Part shown: positions 54,701-64,000 of the stretch, in pieces
Layout of the letters: the number at the start of each line of letters is the position of its first letter
Numbering within the stretch: position 1 is the first letter of the stretch
Assembly (NCBI RefSeq): GCF_932526225.1
Contig: NC_064039.1
Coordinates: 682,001 to 746,000, forward strand
Source: Nematostella vectensis
Lineage: Eukaryota; Cnidaria; Anthozoa; Actiniaria; Edwardsiidae
Reading direction: 5' to 3'
DNA length: 64,000 nucleotides
Program-made: the position numbers and the translations under genes
The notes under the pieces: generated by a model
The model's input: only the letters and a program-made list of their open reading frames with translations
Told to the model about the DNA's origin: nothing
Database searches by the model: none

Positions 54701-57700
54701 ATCATATGTGGCGAAAAGTAAACATTTATATGAATAGCAATAATATAGATCCTAAAGTAAAGAAATTCACTAACAGGAATTATAAAGCCAAGGCCAGGGC
54801 CATTGTTTTGATAAAGTTGTTACCCTTATTTAAAAAATCATGACAGGCTATTATCAAAAGCAAAAATATCGAATTCGGGGATATTTTACAGTTGTTTTAT
54901 ACTACACCTAACTAGAATTTATCTCCTCTATGTCTTTTATTTTATATATTTTTTTATTTTAATAGCACAACCTCAAACAACCTGTTCTCCGGTCACATTT
55001 TAATCCTTATTTATGCACCATAATGGCGCACAAAAACATAACATAAGCAATATTCAATAACTCATAAAGCCTGCAGTACGCTCTCGAGAAATAATTCAAT
55101 CATCTGATGTCATATTTAGCGTCCAAACGGTGGACATTTTTACGTTAAAATCGTAAACATTCGAAACACGAACAATGCCAAGTATGATAATGAAGCTTGC
55201 ATCTAGGAGCCTAGAGCATGCGCAATGCATATTCTCTGCACGTTTATTGTTATCAGATAGCAAGTCTTTAGTCCTGTATCATTCCATTAATTGGACATTT
55301 TCTTTATTTAAAGGTTAATTATATGCAGCTGTAAAACTGGAAGTATACGCTATAGGGCGTGCGTCCTATTGCAAATTACTTGTAATATCAAAATCTACCA
55401 TCTTGCCAAATTTCACTTGTACTAAAAATTTTAACAATTCGGCATATTTTCTACACCATTTTCCTGTACTAGTAGCATCCCTATGCACAACCCTAGCCTA
55501 CCTATGCATCACCACAGCCATTCCATGCTGTATTTCCTTGAGTTCTGCACTCTATTTCTAGGATTTTGCCGGCAGCGGTGTGGTTCATGTTGTTGGAGGG
55601 ACATGCGCACTAGTTGGCGCTGCCATACTCGGACCCAGGATCGGCCGCTTTGTAAATGGAGAGCCAGTCACAATCCCTGGTCACACAGTACCTGTAAGTA
55701 CAATGCTGCTGCGTGACCCTCTCATGTCACACAATGCTGCTGCGTGACCATCCCATGTCACACAATGCTGCTGCTAGACCATCCCGTCACGCAATGGTAG
55801 TACAATCCAATGTCAAAAAATGCCGTTTTTTAAAAGACGTTACGTTTTAATTCTGATTTAAACAACTGTATGCGATACCCCTACAACTCGAGTCGTAAAG
55901 CGTAAATTAGCCAATGACTCCGCTACGATGCTCGACTACGAAAGTCGTAGTGTGTAATTCAGGGCTAAGACCTGTCGTAGACAGGTCGCATACGACTAAA
56001 TCGTGCTGTCTAAATCAACCTTTACTGTTATCACAATCCCATTTCAACACAATCCCATGTCACACAATGCAACTGTAAGACCATCTCAATTTATACAATG
56101 ACGTTACGTTACGGTCGCATGCCACACAAGTCGCACAAAAGTAAAGCAATGCCAACCTTTCCTGTCCCCAGATGACCGCATTGGGGGGATTCATCCTGTT
56201 CATGGGGTTTCTCGCCTTCAATGGCGGCTCGCAAGGCTCTATCTCTAACGCTGGTGACGCGGAAACCGTTTCTGTAGCTGTCGTCAACACTTTCATTTCA
56301 GGTAAGGATCGACCTTTGGGCCAGGAGTATTACCCTACTTGAAAAGTTGAAGGTTTGCTATGAAGATGAGCCTAAACAGTCAGACACTGCGCAAATAGCT
56401 CTCTCGGTATTCTAGGATGACAATTGTCGACCAACAAAAGCAATGATTTTTGTCGCTGTCTTTTTTCCATATTTGGTAGAACGCCTCTACCGTTATTTTC
56501 ATCTCCAAGAAATACTTATTATGGGTGAATGTGATATCCGATCTGGTCCTCTGTGCAGGGGCTGCGGGAGCTGTTACATCACTGCTCATCAAGAGGATTA
56601 TTCCCGGCGCGGGAAAAAACTGGAGTCTGCTGACCACCATAAACGGTGCTCTCACTGGAATGGTAAGGCGTGAAAAAAAAGGGGAGAAGTGGGAGGAAAG
56701 GAGAGGTTAGAGAAGAGAGATGAGCAGGGGAGTTGTGCGAAGAAGTGGAAAGGAGAGGGAAGGGAAGGAGAGAAAAGCAAAAGAGAGTTAATGGGTTGAT
56801 GGAGAGGAGAGCTGAGAGAGGGGAAGGAGAGTTTAGTTTCAATCTGAACGCTCTTGTGTCAACCCCTTGCAGGTTGCCATCTGTGCTGGTTGTGACGTTG
56901 TCCATCCCTATGGAGCTTTTGTAATTGGTCTTCTCGCTGGTGTGACGTACATCTTGTGGAGCGCTGCCCTGTTAAAAATGAAGATCGACGACCCTCTAGA
57001 CTCTGCTCCAGGTGAATAACTTGTACCAGGTCCCAGGGTGGAGGTGGGGCTTCGATGAAAACAGACGAGGGTGATCGTCGGCAAAATCATTTTTAACCCT
57101 AAGGGATAGCACTTTGTTAGTGGTCAACAGAAACTCTTACCCCTAAGAGATAGCAAATTTGGTGTGGTCGAAGGAATTCTTAACCCTGAAGAAGCACTAA
57201 ATAAAAGTCCGAAACGTTGGCCGCCAACGTGTCAAAATTAGTAGTATTATGTGGTGTCATCATCATGAGCAATATGTGGTGTCAACATCATGAGTATTAT
57301 GTGGTGTCAACGTCATGAGTATAATGTGGTGTCAACGTCATGAGTATTATGTGGTGTCAACATCATGAGTATTATGTGGTGTCAACATCATGAGTATTAT
57401 GTGGTGTCAACGTCATGAGTATTATGTGGTGTCATTATCATGAGTATTATGTGGTGTCATCATCATGAGTATTATGTGGTGTTATCATCATGAGTATTAT
57501 GTGGTGTCAACGTCATGAGTATTATGTGGTGTCATCATCATGAGTATTATGTGGTGTCAACATCATGAGTATTATGTGGTGTCAACGTCATGAGTATTAT
57601 GTGGTGTCAACATCATGAGTATTATGTGGTGTCAACATCATGAGTATTATGTGGTGTCAACGTCATGAGTATTATGTGGTGTCAACATCATGAGTATTAT

Positions 57701-60700
57701 GTGGTGTCAACATCATGAGCATTATGTGGTGTCAACGTCATGAGTATAATGTGGTGTCAACATCATGAGTATTATGTGGTGTCAACGTCATGAGTATTAT
57801 GTGGTGTCAACATCATGAGTATTATGTGGTGTCAACATCATGAGTATTATGTGGTGTCAACATCATGAGTATTATGTGGTGTCAACGTCATGAGTATAAT
57901 GTGGTGTCAACATCATAAGTATTATGTGGTGTCAACGTCATGAGTATTATGTGGTGTCAACATCATGAGTATTATGTGGTGTCAACGTCATGAGTATAAT
58001 GTGGTGTCAACATCATAAGTATTATGTGGTGTCAACGTCATGAGTATTATGTGGTGTCAACATCATGAGTATTATGTGATGTCAACATCATGAGTATTAT
58101 GTGGTGTCATTATCATGAGTATTATGTGGTGTCAACATCATGAGTATTATGTGGTGTCATCATCATGAGTATTATGTGGTGTCAACATCATGAGTATTAT
58201 GTGGTGTCAACGTCATGAGTATAATGTGGTGTCAACATCATAAGTATTATGTGGTGTCAACGTCATGAGTATTATGTGGTGTCAACATCATGAGTATTAT
58301 GTGGTGTCAACGTCATGAGTATTATGTGGTGTCAACGTCATGAGCATTATGTGGTGTCAACATCATGAGTATTATGTGGTGTCAACATCATGAGTATTAT
58401 GAGGTGTCATCATCATAAGTATTATGTGGCGTCAACATCATGAGTATTATGAGGTGTCATCATCATAAGTATTATGTGGTGTCAACATCATGAGTATTAT
58501 GAGGTGTCATCATCATGAGTATTATGTGGTGTCAACGTCATGAGTATTATGTGGTGTCAACACCATGAGTATTATGTGGTGTCAACATCATGAGTATTAT
58601 GTGGTGTCAACATCATAAGTATTATGTGGTGTCAACATCATGAGTATTATGTGGTGTCAACATCATGAGTATTATGTGGTGTCAACATCATGAGTATTAT
58701 GTGATGTCAACATCATGAGTATTATGTGGTGTCATTATCATGAGTATTATGTGGTGTCAACATCATGAGTATTATGTGGTGTCATCATCATGAGTATTAT
58801 GTGGTGTCAACATCATGAGTATTATGTGGTGTCAACGTCATGAGTATAATGTGGTGTCAACATCATAAGTATTATGTGGTGTCAACGTCATGAGTATTAT
58901 GTGGTGTCAACATCATGAGTATTATGTGGTGTCAACGTCATGAGTATTATGTGGTGTCAACGTCATGAGCATTATGTGGTGTCAACATCATGAGTATTAT
59001 GTGGTGTCAACATCATGAGTATTATGAGGTGTCATCATCATAAGTATTATGTGGCGTCAACATCATGAGTATTATGAGGTGTCATCATCATAAGTATTAT
59101 GTGGTGTCAACATCATGAGTATTATGAGGTGTCATCATCATGAGTATTATGTGGTGTCAACGTCATGAGTATTATGTGGTGTCAACACCATGAGTATTAT
59201 GTGGTGTCAACATCATGAGTATTATGTGGTGTCAACATCATAAGTATTATGTGGTGTCAACATCATGAGTATTATGTGGTGTCAACATCATGAGTATTAT
59301 GTGGTGTCAACATCACGAGTATTATGTGGTGTCAACGTCATGAGTATTATGTGGTGTCAACATCATGAGTATTATGTGGTGTCAACATCATGAGTAGTTT
59401 GTGGTGTCAACGTCATGAGTATTATGTGGTGTCAACATCATGAGTATTATGTGGTGTCAACATCATGAGTATTATGTGATGTCAACATCATGAGTATTAT
59501 GTGGTGTCAACATCATGAGTATTATGTGGTGTCAACATCATGAGTATTATGTGGTGTCAACATCATGAGTATTATGTGATGTCAACATCATGAGTATTAT
59601 GTGGTGTCATTATCATGAGTATTATGTGGTGTCAACACCATGAGTAGTTTGTGGTGTCAACGTCATGAGTATTATGTGGTGTCAATGTCATGAGTATTAT
59701 GTGGTGTCAACATCATGAGTATTATGTGGCGTCAACGTCATGAGCATTATGTGGTGTCAACATCATGAGTATTATTTGGTGTCAACATCATGAGTATTAT
59801 GTGGTGTCAACGTCATGAGTATTATGTGGTGTCAACATCATGAGTATTATGTGGTGTCAACATCATGAGTATTATGTGGTGTCATTATCATGAGTATTAT
59901 GTGGTGTCAACATCATAAGTATTATGTGGTGTCATCATCATGAGTATTATGTGGTGTCATCATCATGAGTATTATGTGGTGTCAACATCATGAGTATTAT
60001 GTGGTGTCAACGTCATGAGTATTATGTGGTGTCATCATCATGAGTATTATGTGGTGTCAACATCATGAGTATTATGTGGTGTCAACGTCATGAGTATTAT
60101 GTGGTGTCATCATCATGAGTATTATGTGGTGTCAACATCATGAGTATTATGTGGTGTCAACATCATGAGCATTATGTGGTGTCAACATCATGAGTATTAT
60201 GTGGTGTCATCATCATGAGTATTATGTGGTGTCAACATCATGAGTATTATGTGGTGTCAACGTCATGAGTATTATGTGGTGTCATCATCATGAGTATTAT
60301 GTGGTGTCATCATCATGAGTATTATGTGGTGTCAACGTCATGAGTATTATGTGGTGTCAATGTCATGAGTATTATGTGGTGTCAACATCATGAGTATTAT
60401 GTGGTGTCAACATCATGAGCATTATGTGGTGTCAACATCATGAGCATTATGTGGTGTCAACATCATGAGCATTATGTGATGTCAACATCATGAGCATTAT
60501 GTGGTGTCAACATCATGAGCATTATGTGGTGTCAACATCATGAGTATTATGTGGTGTCAACGTCATGAGTATTATGTGGTGTCAATGTCATGAGTATTAT
60601 GTGGTGTCAACGTCATGAGTATTATGTGGTGTCATCATTATGAGTATTATGTGGTGTCATCATCATGAGTATTATGTGGTGTCAACATCATGAGTATTAT

Positions 60701-61243
60701 GTGGTGTCAACATCATGAGTATTATGTGGTGTCAACATCATCAGTAGTATCTGGTGTCATCATCATGAGTATTATGTGGTGTCAACATCATGAGTATTAT
60801 GTGGTGTCAACATCATCAGTAGTATCTGGTGTCAATATCATCAGTAGTATGTGGTGTCAACATAATAAAGAAGCATGGTATGGCTTTCCTTGTAGTGCAC
60901 ATGGGAGGCGGTACATGGGGGCTGCTGGCCGCTCCACTCTTCAATCATAAAACTGGAGTTCTCTACCGCTGGAGCACACTCTCGTTCCGTCTTTGGGGCT
61001 GGAACATTCTTGGTCTGGTGTCAATCATGGCCTGGTCTGCCACCTGCGCTGGCATCATGTTTGGGTTCTGCCATTTGATTGGGCAACTGCGAGTCTCTGA
61101 AGAGATAGAGATAAGAGGTGAGCATCTGTCAGCAACGCCGCGTCATCATCATTATCATCGGCATCATCCTTATCATCGGCATTATCATGATTATCACCGA
61201 AGTAAAGACAATAACAACAATCAGACGGCATTTTATATCCATC

Positions 61244-61320
<77 letters not shown>

Positions 61321-62000
61321 AAAAAATCATGTTTATTTCAAAACCTCTCGCAGTCTTTCGACTTAAGCCGCATTGTCACCAGTCACTTCCTCGAAGAAAC
61401 TTTCAATAGACTCACTGCTTTTACAATTTTTGAAATATTTTTCGCGTTCTCCATTAAAAAAACATCGGAGATTGTTACGTAATTGACCGGAAGTAAACTG
61501 GTGACAATGCGGCTTTAATTGAAATTATACATGCATACATATATTTTCTTCGTCATGATTATTATCATTCATTATTAGTAGCAGCTGTGGCATCTCCATT
61601 GACAAAACAATCACCAACAGAAACGATAAAAACAGCACAAATGTCACTGCCAACATTATATAGCATCGTCTACATCACTACAATAGCATCAACAATAACA
61701 ATGTCAAATCATCCTCAATTCATCAACTACTCAATCAACTACTCAGCCATATATATGTTCTTGTTTTTTTGACCTTGTGTAGGCCTTGATGTCCCTAAGC
61801 ACGGTGAGCCGGCCTACCCCGTAGTAAGTTACGGCGACGGATGGAACAAGCAGGAAGACCAAGCACTCGGACCTGACGGATTCCTTGTTAGCTTTGGACG
61901 GATGGACAAGAATTCCTCAGGCGAGGCCGTTGACGTCGTGTCTATGCGTAAATTAGAGGAAAAGGGAAGCCATGCTGGTCACGTAAACCAAGCATTCTAA
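47021..62000 (+). CDS. Amt-type ammonium transporter, 10 exons, 493 aa
   Basis: Exons: 47021-47129, 51500-51589, 52128-52358, 53280-53386, 55562-55693, 56172-56301, 56559-56662, 56873-57011, 60896-61117, 61783-62000. All introns are GT-AG, phases agree, and the total is 1482 bases including TAA. The protein is a multi-spanning Amt/MEP/Rh-superfamily channel of the Amt branch (about 11 membrane helices). Landmarks: [19 protein letters not shown] (exon 1-2 junction), [21 protein letters not shown], the signature [13 protein letters not shown] (residues 180-192, with Asp180 and His188), [26 protein letters not shown] and HMGGGTWG (His349). His188 and His349 correspond to the twin pore histidines of bacterial AmtB. 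It moves ammonium across the plasma membrane. The soluble C-terminus follows [16 protein letters not shown], the conserved cytoplasmic tail of Amts. Introns are loaded with repeats. The start could also come from the duplicate exon at 43036. Confidence 0.95.
49364..51108. other. Transporter intron 1, no gene recognised
   Basis: Intronic AT-rich DNA. 50530-50615 is a fused, internally deleted copy of 45846-45905 plus 46826-46850. The frame at 49433-49666 has no recognisable domain. Confidence 0.5.
51112..51331. repeat. Compound tetranucleotide microsatellite
   Basis: (ACCT)n, then (ATTC)n, then (ATTT)n in succession. It gives a meaningless open frame. Lies in intron 1, about 170 bases before exon 2. 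Confidence 0.97.
51545..51660 (+). repeat. 58-bp tandem duplication of the exon 2 end and its splice donor
   Basis: Bases 51545-51602 (last ~45 bases of exon 2 plus GTAAGTATAATATA) are repeated at 51603-51660 with a few changes (acaccacc/acatcacc, cattct/cactct). The second copy therefore contains an intact donor but no acceptor of its own. Confidence 0.85.
51744..51785. repeat. (TA)n microsatellite
   Basis: About 21 TA units in intron 2 of the transporter. Confidence 0.97.
52380..53070. repeat. Degenerate 'gacgagtta' repeats in transporter intron 3
   Basis: Nested copies of GGCGAGTACGAGTTAATGAC, GAGTTACCTGACGGG and ATTAATACAAGTTGGAGTGA, in irregular combinations. They are interrupted at 52587-52760 by a MITE. 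Confidence 0.8.
52587..52760. mobile_element. MITE copy (TTAA-type), right end decayed
   Basis: Begins after TTAA (52583-52586) with AGCCGAATTGTCACCAGTTT and continues with a segment matching the complement of 61363-61518 (gattacctaacaat, cgcgaaaaatatttcaaa, ggaagtttctttgagga). Its right inverted end is degraded. Confidence 0.65.
53410..53493. repeat. 21-bp repeat after exon 4 donor
   Basis: Four units of AGCCTACCCACGCGTCACCA plus one base (starts 53410, 53431, 53452, 53473), beginning 24 bases after the donor of exon 4. The length is divisible by three and the frame stays open, so intron retention would add an YPRVT-type repeat before TAG at 53495. Confidence 0.85.
54545..54665. repeat. 31-bp AT-rich tandem repeat, 4 copies
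   Basis: Unit ATTTACAGCCTTATATATTA plus TTTGCAATAAT at 31-base spacing, in transporter intron 4. Nearby, 54000-54190 and 54255-54430 are two diverged copies of one ~180-base segment (tgggtgtggcatcct / tgggcgtggcgtcct). Confidence 0.85.
57238..60870. repeat. 25-bp minisatellite, ~145 copies, in transporter intron 8
   Basis: Unit TGAGTATTATGTGGTGTCAA plus CATCA, with variants CGTCA, TTATCA, gaggtg and gtgatg. The array begins about 227 bases after the exon 8 donor and ends 26 bases before the acceptor of exon 9 (60894-60895). A 625-base higher-order unit (25 monomers) is visible: 58071-58695 matches 58696-59320, including the rare 'gaggtgtcatcatcataagt' and 'gtggcgtcaac' monomers. Confidence 0.97.
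61244..61318. repeat. (ATT)n microsatellite
   Basis: About 25 TTA units in transporter intron 9. Accounts for poly-Tyr, poly-Ile and poly-Asn frames. Confidence 0.97.
61363..61518. mobile_element. MITE, ~155 bp, TTAA-flanked
   Basis: Left end TTAAGCCGCATTGTCACCAG; right end, complemented, TTAAAGCCGCATTGTCACCA. TTAA at both borders suggests a piggyBac-type target. The interior is related to 52587-52760. Lies in transporter intron 9. Confidence 0.75.
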
Positions 62001-62073
62001 ACAGTACCCCCATCTTTTTGTATTTTTACTTATATGTAGCCATGAAGCTCACAAGATGGTGACACACGCCATA

Positions 62074-62326
62074 TACAGTGGATTGATAAAACGTTGCCGT
62101 CAACCAACTTTGCGACTTCACGACAAGCCCGCATGTAAGCATGGGTAAAAACCAATGAAGCGTCAAGCTGCATATATTAGCCACCGCATAACTTCAGGCT
62201 TAGACTCGGTGGCTAATATATGCAGCACTTCGCTTCATTGGTTTTTACCTTTGCCTACATGCAGGCTTGTCGCGTAGTATAGTTGCAAAGAAGGTTGACG
62301 ACAAAACGTTTTGTCAATCGAGTGTA
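62074..62326. mobile_element. Palindromic MITE, Tc1/mariner-like
   Basis: Nearly the whole ~253 bases fold on themselves: left TACAGTGGATTGATAAAACG; right, complemented, TACACTCGATTGACAAAACG. Arms continue through AACCAATGAAGCG and GCATATATTAGCCACCG to a central loop at about 62190. TA flanks both ends. It begins 74 bases after the transporter stop codon, so it lies in or next to its 3' untranslated region. Confidence 0.8.
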
Positions 62327-62339
62327 TAGCAATCCATCT

Positions 62340-62665
62340 CATATGACGGTAACACAAGCTATATGTAGCCATAGACAGCTCACGTGATGGTCACACAAAC
62401 CATATATAGCCAAAGAGATCACATGATGGTCACACAAACCATATATAGCCAAACAGCTCACATGATAATAACACAAGCCATATACAGTATAAGCCAGACA
62501 GCTCATGATAATAACATAAGCCACATATAGCCAAACAGCTCATATGATAAACAGGCCATATATAGCCAAACAGATCATATGATAATGTACACGCCATATA
62601 TAGCCAAACAGATCATACGATAATGTACATGCCATTTATAGCCAAACAGCTCACATAATAGTTGA
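62340..62665. repeat. Degenerate ~40-bp tandem repeat
   Basis: About eight units of CATATATAGCCAAACAGCTC plus ACATGATAATNACACAAGC, with indels. Downstream of the transporter. Confidence 0.85.
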
Positions 62666-62887
62666 GACACGTCGTTTTTACGCACCTTATGTTTTGCCGC
62701 TAAAATGATCTAAAATTAGATCACCACGGCGTATTAGGGGGATGCGTAAAATACACTGTCCTATTCATGTTATCAATGACTGTAGAACAGTTTTGTCATT
62801 AAATAATATTAGACGCACAATGTTTTGTGCTTTAGCATTCATAAACCCCGCTACAAGCCCTAACCCAGGCCTCCAGACCCAACCCTT

Positions 62888-62957
62888 GGTACTGTACAGG
62901 CCCGCAAATGACCCCCCAAAACGCACACTGCGGGATCATTTGCGGGCCTGTACAGAA
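62888..62957. repeat. Hairpin / short inverted repeat
   Basis: CTGTACAGGCCCGCAAATGA (62893 onward) is mirrored by TCATTTGCGGGCCTGTACAG ending about 62956, with a loop of about 24 bases. Could be a very short MITE. Confidence 0.7.
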
Positions 62958-64000
62958 CCCATTCCCCCACAGGTATACCATAACTACACCCCCTCATCCC
63001 TCGTAGAAATTTCCGGTAATCTTCATCTTTGATTAAATATTGCAATATTTTGATTGATACATATATTTTGTTTCCGTCTATCTCGAGGACAGTCGTTAAA
63101 AAAATTGGGAACCTAGAAAAAATATAACTTTTATGAAGGGAGGATCTATTTTTTGCTCGTACAAATAAACCCCTCAACCCCTACGGTACCCTGTGGAAAA
63201 TGGGCTCCCTGTTGTATGCTGTTTTTGGGAGTCAGTTTCAACACGGTCCAATATAAAACTCGAACAAATCACTGATAATAATTTGTTATTATCATGCTCA
63301 TCGAGACCCGGGAGACCTTTTCCGATTGCAATTATCCATTTGATCGACATCTAGAGTTTCCGCTGTACCATTAAAATACAGAACGATTATTAGTCGGTTA
63401 ACGAGCAAAGAACAAAGTTTACCGAGGTGAGACTAAAGACTATGGTAAAACAGAACACCCATCTTATCTATAGCTATTTGTATGATAACGATCGAGGGCT
63501 TTTAACAGGTCTATACTTGCTTTGAAGTTTGGGTTTTCGCTTCCTGTTGTTCGTACCGTCTCCGGACGGTGTAAGTTGCAGGGTTAGACTGCAGGGTGGA
63601 TTCCAGGGCGGATTCCAGGGTGCACACAAATCTTAAGTTCGTGTTTGTTTTTTGTGCTTCATGCAAGGAAGCACAAGAGAATTTGTTTCTTTTAACCGTG
63701 CGATTTTGGTTGAGCAATGTTAACTAATCATCTATCTGTAATGTGAGCTCTCTATGCCATTGAAAGAGGTGGGGAAAAACCGGGAAAAGGCCATGAAATA
63801 TTACCAAGAACCTTTTGATACATAGGGTATAGTGATCTGATAGTACCCTACATGTCGCCATTTAGACGCTAGTCATCCTTTGTTGTGTTTTTTTTTATGC
63901 AGTACAATAATAAACAAAAGCATATATGTGGCAAGTACCATATATGAAAAGCAAAGCAGAACAAAAAAAAAACATGCATAAGCTAAACAATTCTTGATAA
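62958..64000. other. 3' flank, no gene recognised
   Basis: AT-rich unique DNA. A short 'ggcggattccaggg' duplication lies at about 63593-63622. Nothing else supported. Confidence 0.4.

Noticed and set aside
61055-61366. Poly-Asn, poly-Ile and poly-Tyr frames
   Set aside because: Product of the (ATT)n tract overlapping the true transporter exon 9.

Overview
The window is nuclear DNA of a metazoan, most likely a sea anemone close to Nematostella vectensis. Genes are split by GT-AG introns, most of the space is AT-rich intergenic DNA with satellites, MITEs and retroelement debris, and a GC-rich virus-like element is integrated twice. The species is inferred from gene and element style, not tested.

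Host genes supported here: (i) a single-exon PKA-inhibitor-like peptide (8846-9058, +); (ii) two tandem paralogues of a secreted, furin-cleaved, cysteine-rich ligand (exons from 13630 and 17724, +), separated by 22-bp and 42-bp satellites; (iii) a complete nine-exon DENND10/FAM45-type gene (24961 down to 19931, -, 352 codons plus stop); (iv) a complete ten-exon Amt-type ammonium transporter (47021-62000, +, 493 codons plus stop) whose first exon is also present at 43036-43144 in a 2.3-2.5 kb direct duplication. Splice phases agree at every junction of (iii) and (iv).

Mobile DNA: a DIRS/Ngaro-like RNase H remnant (227-1330, -); a broken virus-like element, copy A (2196-7180), and a longer broken copy B (25490-34960). 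The two carry the same gene block: a conserved gene ending in a hydrophobic segment, a coiled-coil/membrane gene on the other strand, a putative major capsid protein, an A32/FtsK-type packaging ATPase, a 170-179 residue conserved protein, and small membrane proteins. Copy B adds two divergent left-end genes, a 142-residue protein, a possible integrase start and a possible start of the replication polymerase. The long terminal repeat survives on the right of copy A and on the left of copy B, in inverted orientation. The gene set and order fit the Polinton/Polinton-like-virus/adintovirus group. Both copies carry stops, frameshifts and deletions and look inactive.

From 35 kb onward the DNA is dominated by repeats: about 62 copies of a 46-bp unit (37.6-40.4 kb), the duplicated first-exon block, microsatellites, several MITEs inside transporter introns, and about 145 copies of a 25-bp unit (57.2-60.9 kb) filling one transporter intron. 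No tRNA, rRNA or CRISPR array was recognised.
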